NCBI RefSeq assembly: GCF_009649955.1
Contig: NZ_CP045875.1
Coordinates: 186,001-250,000, forward strand
Source: Heliorestis convoluta
GTDB taxonomy: Bacteria > Bacillota > Desulfitobacteriia > Heliobacteriales > Heliobacteriaceae
Reading direction: 5' to 3'
Length of the DNA: 64,000 bases
Every line of letters begins with the position of its first letter. Position 1 is the stretch's first letter. Position numbers and translations under genes: made by a program. Shown one piece after another: positions 17,942 through 25,396 of this stretch. The notes under the pieces are model-generated. The model saw nothing but the letters and a program-made list of their open reading frames with translations. It searched no databases and was not told the DNA's origin.

Positions 17942-18895
17942 ATGCCCAAGAAACGTTCCCGTGTTGAAAATCTTAACGAAATTAAAAGGGAGATTAGCTG
18001 GGAGAAGGCCGTTAGTAATTTTTTAACCTGGAAAAGAGCAGAAGGTCGAGCGGAAAGAACATTGAAGGATTATTCCTACCACTTAGCTCGATTTCAGAAG
18101 CTTTATCCTGACGTTCAACTTACCAATGATGACAACTTACGTGAAAAGCTATGGGACTATATGGCCGATGACGTAAAGCCTGCTTATTACAATAACAAAC
18201 TTGTTTACTTAAGGACTTTTTTGAACTGGTTGGTCGAAGAAGGTTTTTTGACAGATAATCCCTTAAAAAAACTAAAGAAACGAAAAGCAGACGATCGGAT
18301 TGTTCGCTTAGATGCTGATACGTTGAAGCAACTACTTGCTTTGCCTGATCAGAAAACTTACTCTGGCCTTCGTGACTATGCTCTATTGCTTTTTCAAATC
18401 GACACAGGTGTTAGACCAAAAGAAGCACTAACTCTTTTAGTATCAGATCTGAATCTCAAAGCTTACGAAATAAGGATTCAAGCAGAACATGCTAAAACGA
18501 GAATTTCCAGAACGTTGCCGATCAGTAGCATAACAGCCAAGGCTATACATAAGCTGATCCATGTAAGGCCTACAGATTGGGATGACTCTGTTACTGTCTT
18601 CTGTACTTATGAAGGCAACGATATGAGCGTTGATAGCTGGTACAAGCGAGTAAGCTTTTACGGTTCTCAATTAGGTCAAACAATTTACCCTTATCAACTA
18701 CGACATACTTTTGCAATCGAATTTTTACGCAATGGTGGCAATGCTTTTGCTTTGCAAAAAGCGATGGGCCATTCTGATATGAATATGACGAAAAAGTATA
18801 TAGCATTAGCAGACAGCGACTTAAAAGAACAGCATTTGTTAGCTTCGCCGATTTCTAACCTTGTGCAAGAGAAAAAACGTATTAAGAAGATATGA
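17942..18895 (+). CDS. Tyrosine recombinase (integrase 1)
   Basis: 317 residues from ATG 17942, with GAGAGGTGG eight bases upstream. An N-terminal SAM-like core-binding domain (about 15-110) precedes the catalytic domain with Arg in GVRPKEA (near 158), a basic HAKTRISRTLPI strand, YQLRHTFA (Tyr in place of the usual His in HxxR), MGHSDMNMTKKY and the nucleophile Tyr near 286. It is the gene nearest to the intact tmRNA, the usual place of the integrase that made the insertion. It is followed by its own terminator. Confidence 0.92.
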   Translation: MPKKRSRVENLNEIKREISWEKAVSNFLTWKRAEGRAERTLKDYSYHLARFQKLYPDVQLTNDDNLREKLWDYMADDVKPAYYNNKLVYLRTFLNWLVEEGFLTDNPLKKLKKRKADDRIVRLDADTLKQLLALPDQKTYSGLRDYALLLFQIDTGVRPKEALTLLVSDLNLKAYEIRIQAEHAKTRISRTLPISSITAKAIHKLIHVRPTDWDDSVTVFCTYEGNDMSVDSWYKRVSFYGSQLGQTIYPYQLRHTFAIEFLRNGGNAFALQKAMGHSDMNMTKKYIALADSDLKEQHLLASPISNLVQEKKRIKKI

Positions 18896-18945
18896 TCTTG
18901 TTCTAGCTCCTTACTACTATATTCCGTTTTTATATATAAAACGTG

Positions 18946-18978
18946 ACGAAAGCAGCCTTGCTTTCGTTATTTTTTTTG
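18946..18978 (+). terminator. Rho-independent terminator
   Basis: Stem ACGAAAGCA (18946-18954) with TGCTTTCGT (18959-18967), 4-nt loop, then a T-rich tract. Ends the integrase 1 transcript. Confidence 0.85.
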
Positions 18979-19082
18979 CAACGAAAATGAATAGTCACGA
19001 AATAGATAAAAATAAGGAATTATAGTAGCAGTTCATTGTTTTTTGTTTTAAGACCTTTATTCAACAAAATGTTTTTTCTCTT

Positions 19083-19262
19083 TTTAGTAGTGGCGAAGCA
19101 CCCTTGAGCGAAGCGAAAGGGTTTGTTTCTTGCTCCAAGTTTCCTTCTCTAAGATACAAAGAAGTAGAGATACAGGGAAGGAACAAAAGACAAAGATACA
19201 GGAGAAGAAATTCAGTCTGTTCGCCTCGCTCCAGTCTGAATTTGGCTTCGCCACTTTTACTA
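19083..19262. repeat. Large multi-branched inverted repeat
   Basis: An outer pairing joins AGTGGCGAAGC-like sequence at about 19086-19099 with GCTTCGCCACT at about 19245-19255. Inside are at least three smaller hairpins: ACCCTT/AAGGGT (19100-19122), a bulged TTCCTTCTCT/AGAG-GGAAGGAA stem (about 19141-19192) and AAATTCAGTCTG/CAGTCTGAATTT (19208-19219 and 19232-19243, one mismatch). It lies in the 586-base gap between integrase 1 and the RepL-like gene; the rest of that gap is AT-rich with no further gene. It may be an origin-like DNA structure, a structured RNA or a small palindromic insertion. Confidence 0.6.
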
Positions 19263-19418
19263 AGAAAGAATAAATTTTCATTCTTGGTTATGGGATATAT
19301 TTTCGTTGAATGATTCAATTCTTATAGGAGGGATAATAAAGGACGCTTTAGCACAAAGGCCGAAAAACCTTGATATATCAACGTTTATAGACTGTTATAG
19401 CTTAAAAAAGTGTTTACT

Positions 19419-19436
19419 GGACTGAACAAAGACGTT
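19419..19436. promoter_or_regulatory. Repeated GGACTGAACAA(A)GACGTT site
   Basis: GGACTGAACAAAGACGTT upstream of the RepL-like gene is almost the same as GGACTGAACAAGACGTT at 17885-17901 upstream of integrase 1. The copy here contains the dyad TGAAC-N6-GTTCA. Both lie 40 to 60 bases before a start codon, so a shared operator is plausible. Confidence 0.4.
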
Positions 19437-19481
19437 CAAAGAAATAAACATGATTCTGGATTTTATTAGGAAGGGGTAAAG

Positions 19482-20024
19482 ATGACTAAGCAATTTATTG
19501 ATCCCGAAACAGGCGAAATAATCAGTGTTGTTGAAGGTAACGGAAAGTTTAAGAACAAGAGCGACACAGAGCAGTATGTCTTAGTTAAAGCTGAACAAGG
19601 TGCTACAGTATCACAGAAAAAATATAATAAGTTTACAAAGACTAAAGAGCCATTCGCAATGATCTACACGGAAGCATTACAAGAACTTTTGTTGAATAAT
19701 CAAGATTCGTTGATAGGCTCAGAGAAAGAATTCTTATTTACGATAATTCCTTTCATCTCATACGATGGGATACTTTATAAAAAAAATAAATACGATCAAG
19801 AAGAGCCGATCAATTATTCGATCATAATGGAGCTAATGGGCTGGAAAAGCAGAGCGACGACCAACAAAGTAATGAATAGCTTGCTGAGGAAAGGGATCAT
19901 TAACATTGTCAAAAATGGTTCTTCTAAGCATGTAGAGATTAATCCAAGATACTTTTTTCGTGGTCGTAAAGATACGAGAGATAAGAAGATAAATGCCTTT
20001 ATGGAGCGTTGGCAAGTATCGTGA
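19482..20024 (+). CDS. RepL-like plasmid replication / winged-helix protein
   Basis: 180 residues, ATG with AGGAAGGGG upstream. The second half has a winged-helix look: a helix-turn-helix (MELMGWKSRATTNKVMNSLL, then RKGIINIVKNG) followed by INPRYFFRGRKD, which resembles the C-terminal NPxxFFKG-type ending of Firmicute RepL replication proteins. The N-terminus begins FIDPETGEI, a common start in small plasmid-encoded proteins. It is probably a replication initiator for an excised circular form, or a regulator. The assignment is from pattern only. Confidence 0.55.
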   Translation: MTKQFIDPETGEIISVVEGNGKFKNKSDTEQYVLVKAEQGATVSQKKYNKFTKTKEPFAMIYTEALQELLLNNQDSLIGSEKEFLFTIIPFISYDGILYKKNKYDQEEPINYSIIMELMGWKSRATTNKVMNSLLRKGIINIVKNGSSKHVEINPRYFFRGRKDTRDKKINAFMERWQVS

Positions 20025-20370
20025 TAAGAGGGGTACTGCTCGCTGAATCTTTAATATATGAAGAAGCGAAGAGGACGCCTGACACGATTCAGGACGTCCT
20101 TTTTCGTTGCGTAATATGAAGTAACTGAAAGGTTGAGGGATCAGATAATGGCAGCATGAAAAACGGTAACAGAAATTGTTTTCGAATATAGAGTAAGAGA
20201 AAAAATTTACTAGTTATTTCTCATCAAAGCTATGGTGTTGGAAACGCTTCGAAATAAAGCAAAAACAAACATGAAAAAAGAGGAATTTATGTATACAACA
20301 AAGAAAGAAAAATAATACAGGTATTACATTTGATTCTTTTGTAAAAGAGGGGAAAAGTGAGGCTGTCATC
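20025..20370. other. Gap with a terminator and no gene seen
   Basis: 346 bases between the RepL-like gene and the zinc-ribbon gene. It holds the terminator at 20072-20105. The rest is AT-rich with no ORF that has a ribosome-binding site. No clear promoter for the next gene could be picked. Confidence 0.5.
20072..20105 (+). terminator. Rho-independent terminator
   Basis: Stem AGGACGCCTGA (20072-20082) with TCAGGACGTCCT (20089-20100; one bulged A), then TTTTT. Ends the RepL-like gene transcript. Confidence 0.85.
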
Positions 20371-21318
20371 ATGAAAAATATAATTTGTCCCTTATGTGGA
20401 GAAGAGACTCAAAACAAATCTAGTGAAGCTGATCGTAGTAGATCAATAACGACATTAGAGTGTAGAACTTGTGGGAAATATTCTTATACAGATGAAGTAT
20501 TTGAAGATCGCTTAAAATTTATAGAGAAAGAAAAAAGTTTTCTTTCTGCAGTAATTCGAGAAATGACAATCCATAATCGACCTAAGCCTACCATTGTTAA
20601 TAATTCAAGTTTAGCACATATGCAACAGCCTTTTTACCCTGGTCCATTTTTGGAGATTGTACAACTTATTAACTTATATCCAAAAACGATATCTGATAAA
20701 CTAGACAGATCACTTAATAATCTGGCAAAGCTATCAGAGTATGCAGGACATGGACATAAGCTAGATTCGAATATAGATTTTCCAATTTTCTTTGCAGAAA
20801 ACAGAACAGCATATTATTTTCTATTAGATCATCTTAAGTCAGAAGAGCTAGTCAAAGTAAATTCAAACGGATGCTTTTTAACAATAAGAGGTTGGAGTAA
20901 AGTAGCAGAAATTGAAAGAACGAAAGAGCAGATATCTGATCAGTGCTTTGTTGCTATGTGGTTTGATCCATCATTAACTCAAGCTTGGGAAGAAGGTATA
21001 TCTAAAGCTGTAAAAGAGTCAGGTTATCGGCCTGTAAGAATCGACGAAATACATCATAACAACAAAATCTGTGATGAGATAATTGCTGAAATCAGAAAAA
21101 GTAAGTTTCTTGTTTGTGATTTTACTGGAAATCGTGGTGGTGTTTACTTTGAAGCAGGATTTGGAATGGGACTGGGCTTGCCTGTTATTTGGACATGCCG
21201 TAAAGATGATATAGGTACTATTCACTTCGATACTAGGCAATATAACCATATTTTGTGGGAAAGTGAAGAAGACTTATTTAATCAACTTTACAATAGAATA
21301 AGAGCTACTATTTATTGA
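20371..21318 (+). CDS. Zinc-ribbon protein with a nucleoside-deoxyribosyltransferase/TIR-like domain
   Basis: 315 residues. The N-terminus has a zinc ribbon (CPLCGEE, then CRTCGKYSYT). A helical middle (about 50-190) follows. The last 120 residues start FVAMWFDPSLTQAWEEGI and include a DEIHHNNKICDEII helix, SKFLVCDFTGNRGGVYFEAG and GLGLPVIWTCR. The glutamate in YFEAGFGMGLG sits where nucleoside 2-deoxyribosyltransferases and related TIR-like enzymes have their catalytic Glu. Related domains serve as nucleotide- or NAD-cleaving effectors in anti-phage systems. It stands alone here, with no sensor or synthase gene beside it. The defence role is inferred from fold pattern and location in a mobile element. 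Confidence 0.7.
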   Translation: MKNIICPLCGEETQNKSSEADRSRSITTLECRTCGKYSYTDEVFEDRLKFIEKEKSFLSAVIREMTIHNRPKPTIVNNSSLAHMQQPFYPGPFLEIVQLINLYPKTISDKLDRSLNNLAKLSEYAGHGHKLDSNIDFPIFFAENRTAYYFLLDHLKSEELVKVNSNGCFLTIRGWSKVAEIERTKEQISDQCFVAMWFDPSLTQAWEEGISKAVKESGYRPVRIDEIHHNNKICDEIIAEIRKSKFLVCDFTGNRGGVYFEAGFGMGLGLPVIWTCRKDDIGTIHFDTRQYNHILWESEEDLFNQLYNRIRATIY

Positions 21319-21451
21319 AAAATATTCTCTTACTTCAAATTCCGAATAATCTTCCATACTAATTCTTCGCTTTATTCATAAAAAGCCTCAATTAATTCTT
21401 GTTACTGGCGATCTTGATTTTTAATAACACTAAAACATAGGAGGGTACAAA

Positions 21452-22024
21452 TTGAGAATATTAACCGTCTTTGTTTGTGGAATTTTCCTTTTTATAATTT
21501 TATCAGGTTGCACTAATTCTGCCACTCACACTGAAAAGGAATTGAAAGTTAATGAATCAGTTGACAAAAAAGTAAATAGTGAACAAGTAACAATGAGTGA
21601 AGCTGAGTACCTTATTCAAAGTGCTACGTCAGACTTAGATTCAGTTGAAAGACTAAATTGGGCTGTTAAGTCAATAACAACATTAAGTGGTTATAAGCCA
21701 AATGATGATAAATGGAAAAAGGAGTTAGATAATATTATACTCCAAGTTTCTAATGAACTTGAGAGTTATAAAAAGATTAATCCACCAAAAAACTATTCAG
21801 AGCATCACAAAGAAATTCAAAAAGGTCTTGCTGCTGAAGAATTATTTTTCAAAACATTAAAATCCTATGCTGAATCAGGATACTCTTATGTGAGGATTAA
21901 TTCCGACATTACATTAATGGATTATTTAGAGGCTTCCTTAAAACATGCCAATAATGCTAGGAATATAGTTGAAACATATCGTAAAAGTAAGATAGATGAT
22001 CAAGTAAATCAGAGAATACAATAG
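21452..22024 (+). CDS. Lipoprotein of unknown function
   Basis: 190 residues, TTG start behind AGGAGGG (21439-21445). A lipoprotein signal peptide is clear: hydrophobic VFVCGIFLFIIL then the lipobox LSGC near residue 20. The mature part is helical and lysine/glutamate-rich with no recognised domain. It is followed after 23 bases by a second lipoprotein gene, so the two form a small operon within the tmRNA element. They could be surface-exclusion or envelope factors; nothing in the sequence decides. Confidence 0.75.
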   Translation: MRILTVFVCGIFLFIILSGCTNSATHTEKELKVNESVDKKVNSEQVTMSEAEYLIQSATSDLDSVERLNWAVKSITTLSGYKPNDDKWKKELDNIILQVSNELESYKKINPPKNYSEHHKEIQKGLAAEELFFKTLKSYAESGYSYVRINSDITLMDYLEASLKHANNARNIVETYRKSKIDDQVNQRIQ

Positions 22025-22047
22025 TTTTAACGAAAGGTAGAAAAAGA

Positions 22048-22545
22048 ATGATTTATAAAAAAAGCTATATATTGCCTTCTACATTAATGCTTTTCTTTAT
22101 ATTCCTTTTATTATCTGGGTGTAACACTAAACAAGAAGTTGCAGAAGAAGAAATAAAAGTAGAAAAAATTGACGTAGCAATAGATTTTAGTTATAAAGTG
22201 AATAGTAATCGTTTTATTCAATTTACTGTTACTACAAATCTTCCAGATGGAATGAAATTAGGATTAGGAATATCAAATAATGATGGTTATAGTGCAGGAG
22301 ATAATGTAGTTGTCAAAAACGGAATGGTTAAGAGTACTTGGTTTAGTAACTACAAAAATCTAAATAGCAGTCTAGATCCTGGGGAATATAAGTTTAGAGT
22401 TTTTTCAATTGTTCCCAATTTACAGCCAGTAAGCGTAAGGGAATATATTGGTGAAGAAGGAGAAAACTTAACTGGAGAATATGTTAAATATGACTCTATT
22501 AGTGGAAATTTAATAAGATTTGAAAAGTATTTTACAATTGAATAG
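22048..22545 (+). CDS. Lipoprotein of unknown function
   Basis: 165 residues, ATG with GAAAGG upstream. The signal peptide (LPSTLMLFFIFLLL) ends in the lipobox LSGC near residue 25. The mature part looks like a beta-sandwich (FIQFTVTTNLPDGMKLGLGI and further strands). No family is recognised. Second gene of the lipoprotein pair, followed by a terminator. Confidence 0.75.
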   Translation: MIYKKSYILPSTLMLFFIFLLLSGCNTKQEVAEEEIKVEKIDVAIDFSYKVNSNRFIQFTVTTNLPDGMKLGLGISNNDGYSAGDNVVVKNGMVKSTWFSNYKNLNSSLDPGEYKFRVFSIVPNLQPVSVREYIGEEGENLTGEYVKYDSISGNLIRFEKYFTIE

Positions 22546-22589
22546 AATTTCAAGTCTGATATATATAAATAGAACCGACACAATTGTAC

Positions 22590-22622
22590 AAGACGATCTA
22601 TATTTGTAGGTCGTCTTTTTGT
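22590..22622 (+). terminator. Rho-independent terminator
   Basis: Stem AAGACGA (22590-22596) with TCGTCTT (22611-22617), extended by CTA/TAG with one bulge, then TTTTT. Ends the lipoprotein pair. Confidence 0.85.
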
Positions 22623-22644
22623 TCCTTAACGTCATATTCTCTAT

Positions 22645-22729
22645 ACATATATGACAAGTTAATGCTATACTAGAGCCAGAAAGCCTGTAGTTTCGTCTCA
22701 GTATCTCCGAAAAATCTTGTCATATATGT
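22645..22729. promoter_or_regulatory. 14-bp inverted repeat upstream of integrase 2
   Basis: ACATATATGACAAG (22645-22658) and its exact reverse complement CTTGTCATATATGT (22716-22729) enclose 57 bases that contain a TATACT-like box (22666-22671). The second arm overlaps the ribosome-binding region of the integrase 2 gene. The arrangement suggests two operator half-sites, possibly looped, controlling that gene. Confidence 0.5.
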
Positions 22730-22744
22730 GAAGGAGAATAGAAT

Positions 22745-23644
22745 ATGCTCAACGATTTTCTTGATTCGCTGAAGCTGCAAGGCAAATCCGATTTGACGAT
22801 TCAACAATATCAGAGTACATGGAATCGATTAGAAAAATGGTGGATTAACGCTAATAACGACCCCCTACATACCCCCCATACCCCTATCTATGTCCTGCAA
22901 AGTATAACTCAATTAGACATAGCAAATTTCAAGCGTTACCTTACCAATAAGTACAAGCCATCTACAACTTCTATCACCTTGACACAACTACGGGTGATAT
23001 TTCAGTTTTACGTTAATAAAGGCATTATCCCTGATAATCCTGCAACCTATGTTGATAATGTCCCTGTGACGATTTCTTCGCCGAAATGGTTGAACCGTAA
23101 CGAACAAAACAGCCTTATTCGTGAAGTACGAAAAAATAGTAACCTTCGAGAGATTACTATCATAACATTGCTCTTGCATACAGGCCTTCGAGTAGAAGAA
23201 GCTGTAGAGTTAAAACTAACCGATATTCGCTTAACCGATCGTAAAGGTATGATATTCGTAAGAAAGGGTAAAGGTGGAAAGTATCGAGAAATTCCGCTGA
23301 ATAAAGACGCTAGACAAGCTCTTCAACGTTACTTAGAAGAACACAAGCCGAAAGGACTGTACTTGATCGATACTCAGCGATCAGATAAAACGACAACAAG
23401 AGCTATACAGCATATCGTCGAAAAGTACAGAAAGAAAACAGAGATCGATCACCTAACCTGCCATTCTCTTCGCCATACTTTCGGTCATGAACTGGCTCAA
23501 AGAAAAATTCCGTTGGATGTAATCGCTAGGCTAATGGGCCATACCAAATCCGATGGCACACCGAATCTTACAATGACCAGTCGATATACCCAACCTGGGG
23601 AAGAAGATCTAACGAAAGCAGTAGAAGAGCTAAACTGGACATAG
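22745..23644 (+). CDS. Tyrosine recombinase (integrase 2, XerD-like)
   Basis: 299 residues, ATG with AAGGAGA upstream. An N-terminal SAM-like domain (about 1-90) is followed by the catalytic domain with all active-site residues: Arg in TGLRVEEAVEL (near 149), Lys in KGKGGKYREIPL, HSLRHTFGHE, LMGHTK and the nucleophile in SRYTQP (Tyr near 281). Its size and fold elements resemble XerC/XerD-type proteins. It is clearly different from integrase 1 and sits at the opposite end of the element. Whether both act together is not known. Confidence 0.92.
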   Translation: MLNDFLDSLKLQGKSDLTIQQYQSTWNRLEKWWINANNDPLHTPHTPIYVLQSITQLDIANFKRYLTNKYKPSTTSITLTQLRVIFQFYVNKGIIPDNPATYVDNVPVTISSPKWLNRNEQNSLIREVRKNSNLREITIITLLLHTGLRVEEAVELKLTDIRLTDRKGMIFVRKGKGGKYREIPLNKDARQALQRYLEEHKPKGLYLIDTQRSDKTTTRAIQHIVEKYRKKTEIDHLTCHSLRHTFGHELAQRKIPLDVIARLMGHTKSDGTPNLTMTSRYTQPGEEDLTKAVEELNWT

Positions 23645-24043
23645 TATCAGTACACTCTAAAATCCTTTCTAAGCCGCTCTAATGTTCTCTAGGTAACAAT
23701 CTATTAGAAGAAAAATAGAATGGCTTAGAGAGGCAACTATTCAAGATTAACAAAGATATTCGTCTAGAATAAAATGGTTCAAGAAAGATTGAAAAGCTTT
23801 CAACCTATATCAACTTAAATTATATTGCTAAAGAACCAAAGTAACTAAGAAACAAATTTTTACAAGGCCAAAGCCAAGTCCTTCGGACCTTATGTCAAAT
23901 AAATGTTGATGGAACAAGGAAAATAGCGTATGATTAGGTCGGAACCAGTCCTTCGGACCTATAATTCGCATCTCTGATTAAAAAAGGTAGCTCCGAATGA
24001 GTTAGAGCTGATATATAACGAAATATGAGGGTAAAAATGACAT
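23645..24043. other. Gene-free right end of the tmRNA element
   Basis: No gene is seen. It contains the inverted repeat CCTTTCTAAGCC (23664-23675) / GGCTTAGAGAGG (23722-23733; one mismatch) that may end the integrase 2 transcript, and the TTCGGAC repeats listed separately. The right attachment repeat begins at 24044. Confidence 0.6.
23876..24005. repeat. TTCGGAC repeats at the right end of the element
   Basis: AAGTCCTTCGGACCT (23876-23890) and CAGTCCTTCGGACCT (23946-23960) share 13 bp and start 70 bases apart. A degenerate inverted copy (CTCCGAATGAGTT) lies at about 23991-24003. They match the inverted first repeat of the left cluster and place the same motif within 170 bases of the right attachment site. 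Confidence 0.65.
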
Positions 24044-24214
24044 TAGCTTCTCACCAATTCTCGGAGGTCTGAAGCGAACTTTATCGAGATAGCCTGACCA
24101 ACGCTTTGTCTGTCGTGCGGAAGGAAGGCGAAATCTAAAACGAGAGACTACGCTCGTAGATGCCTATGTGGGTATTTCTTCGGACGCTGGGTTCGACTCC
24201 CGCCGCCTCCACCA
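24044..24214 (+). repeat. Right attachment repeat (duplicated 3' end of ssrA)
   Basis: 171 bp identical to 17502-17672. It has the tRNA-like T-arm and CCA end but lacks the first 185 bases, the tag frame and a promoter, so it cannot make tmRNA. The sequence after it (AAAACCTTGATTTATAAGG) is probably the original downstream flank of ssrA. Confidence 0.95.
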
Positions 24215-24292
24215 AAAACCTTGATTTATAAGGCTTTGTGGACATTTTGATGGATTAAAAATCAACCTGTTCGAAAGACAAAAATAACTTCG

Positions 24293-24330
24293 AACACCCT
24301 ACGTCAAATGAAAGATGTGGGGTGTTTTTT
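24293..24330 (+). terminator. Rho-independent terminator
   Basis: Stem AACACCC (24293-24299) with GGGTGTT (24320-24326), then TTTT. It may have been the terminator of ssrA before the insertion. Confidence 0.75.
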
Positions 24331-24354
24331 CGATATCAGGGGAGACTGATATCG
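24331..24354. repeat. Perfect 9-bp palindrome
   Basis: CGATATCAG (24331-24339) and CTGATATCG (24346-24354) with a 6-base loop, between two terminators. No function can be assigned. Confidence 0.5.
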
Positions 24355-24385
24355 CTAAGCTAACATCTACGCAGCGGGAAAAAAC

Positions 24386-24428
24386 GAGCCGACTCCTGTA
24401 AGTTTTGCAGGAGTCGGCTTCTATTTTA
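24386..24428. terminator. Bidirectional terminator (mainly for htpX)
   Basis: Stem GAGCCGACTCCTG with CAGGAGTCGGCTT (24386-24398 and 24408-24420). On the minus strand it is followed by GTTTTTTCCC, so it serves the htpX transcript coming from the right. Confidence 0.85.
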
Positions 24429-24498
24429 TAGTCCATTGTTTGCCTACTTCTTGACTAAATAGTATGCTGGGTCTGAACCTCTAGCCGATTTGTTGCAG

Positions 24499-25377
24499 TC
24501 ACATCTTCCTCAATCGTGCGACCCGTTCTTCCACAGGTGGGTGCGTTGCAAAGAGGCGGCTCACTTTTTTCTTCAGCGGATCCGCAATATATAAGGCAGC
24601 CGAACTTGCTTTGGCACTTTCCACAGGTTCGGGGTGGGTGCTGATTTTTTCTAAAGCACGAGCCAAAGCTTCCGGGTTGCGATTCAGAGCGGCCCCATCG
24701 CTGTCGGCTAAGAACTCTCGATTGCGAGAGAGCGCCAGTTGGATAAAAGTGGCCACAAGGGGCGACAAGATAACAAAGATCAAAGCAATGACCAGAATGG
24801 CTGGGTGAAGGTTATTATTATTTCGGCGCTTGCCGAAGAAGAACATGCGCATGCCAAAGTCACTGATGATGGCCACGACAGCGACCAAGGCGATGGCGAT
24901 AGTCGCTAAGCGGACATCGTAGTTGCGGATATGAGCAATTTCATGGGCCACCACCGCTTCCACTTCTTCGCGGTTCAATCGATCAAGCAATCCAGATGTG
25001 ACCGCAACTGTGGCAGATTCCGGTTTTAATCCGGCGGCGAAGGCATTCGGCGAAGGATCGGATATGATGTACACTTGAGGCATGGGGATGCGAGCTGCTA
25101 AAGCGAGACCTTCCACGGTATGCCAAAGGAAAGGATGATGGTCCCTCGATTCAATTCTTTGGGCTCCATTCAGGCGCATGAGCATACGTGTTGACTGGAA
25201 GAGTACAAAAGCGACATAAATGACAGCAATAACAGCAGCGGTGATTGCGCCGGAGAGCCAATCGCCTGTTTGAGCGTAACTCAACAAGCCTCCTAAGAGG
25301 AGGATGAAAGAAACAAAAGCAAGAACGATGAAAATGCTCTTACGCTTATTGCTTTCGATTTGCTGGTATAATATCAT
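24499..25377 (-). CDS. htpX: HtpX-like membrane zinc metalloprotease
   Basis: About 292 residues. Two hydrophobic segments near the N-terminus (about 18-55) are followed by the zinc protease motif VVAHEIAHIRNYD, two further membrane segments and the third ligand region SRNREFLADSDGA. These are the features of the HtpX family (M48B), which degrades damaged membrane proteins. The start is ATG 25377 with GAGGA upstream; the ATG at 25383 lies too close to that site. It follows lemA by about 20 bases; lemA-htpX pairs are common. Confidence 0.92.
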   Translation of the reverse strand: MILYQQIESNKRKSIFIVLAFVSFILLLGGLLSYAQTGDWLSGAITAAVIAVIYVAFVLFQSTRMLMRLNGAQRIESRDHHPFLWHTVEGLALAARIPMPQVYIISDPSPNAFAAGLKPESATVAVTSGLLDRLNREEVEAVVAHEIAHIRNYDVRLATIAIALVAVVAIISDFGMRMFFFGKRRNNNNLHPAILVIALIFVILSPLVATFIQLALSRNREFLADSDGAALNRNPEALARALEKISTHPEPVESAKASSAALYIADPLKKKVSRLFATHPPVEERVARLRKM

Positions 25378-25396
25378 CGTCATTCCTCATGTGCTG

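Larger units (their letters stand above)
17502..24214. mobile_element. Integrative element inserted in ssrA (6.5 kb, with flanking tmRNA repeats)
   Basis: The two boundaries are a perfect 171-bp direct repeat of the tmRNA 3' end. The DNA between (17673-24043) holds two tyrosine recombinases at opposite ends, a RepL-like protein, a zinc-ribbon/NDT-fold protein, two lipoproteins and repeated TTCGGAC sites near both ends. Integration in the 3' end of tmRNA genes by tyrosine integrases is a well-known pattern for islands and prophages. There are no structural phage or conjugation genes, so it is a small island or integrated plasmid. Confidence 0.9.

Noticed and set aside
19419-19436. LexA (SOS) box
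   Set aside because: The dyad is GAAC-N6-GTTC; the Gram-positive LexA box needs GAAC-N4-GTTC.
24044-24214. A second tmRNA gene
   Set aside because: It has only the last 171 bases; the 5' half, tag frame and promoter are missing. It is the duplicated attachment end.
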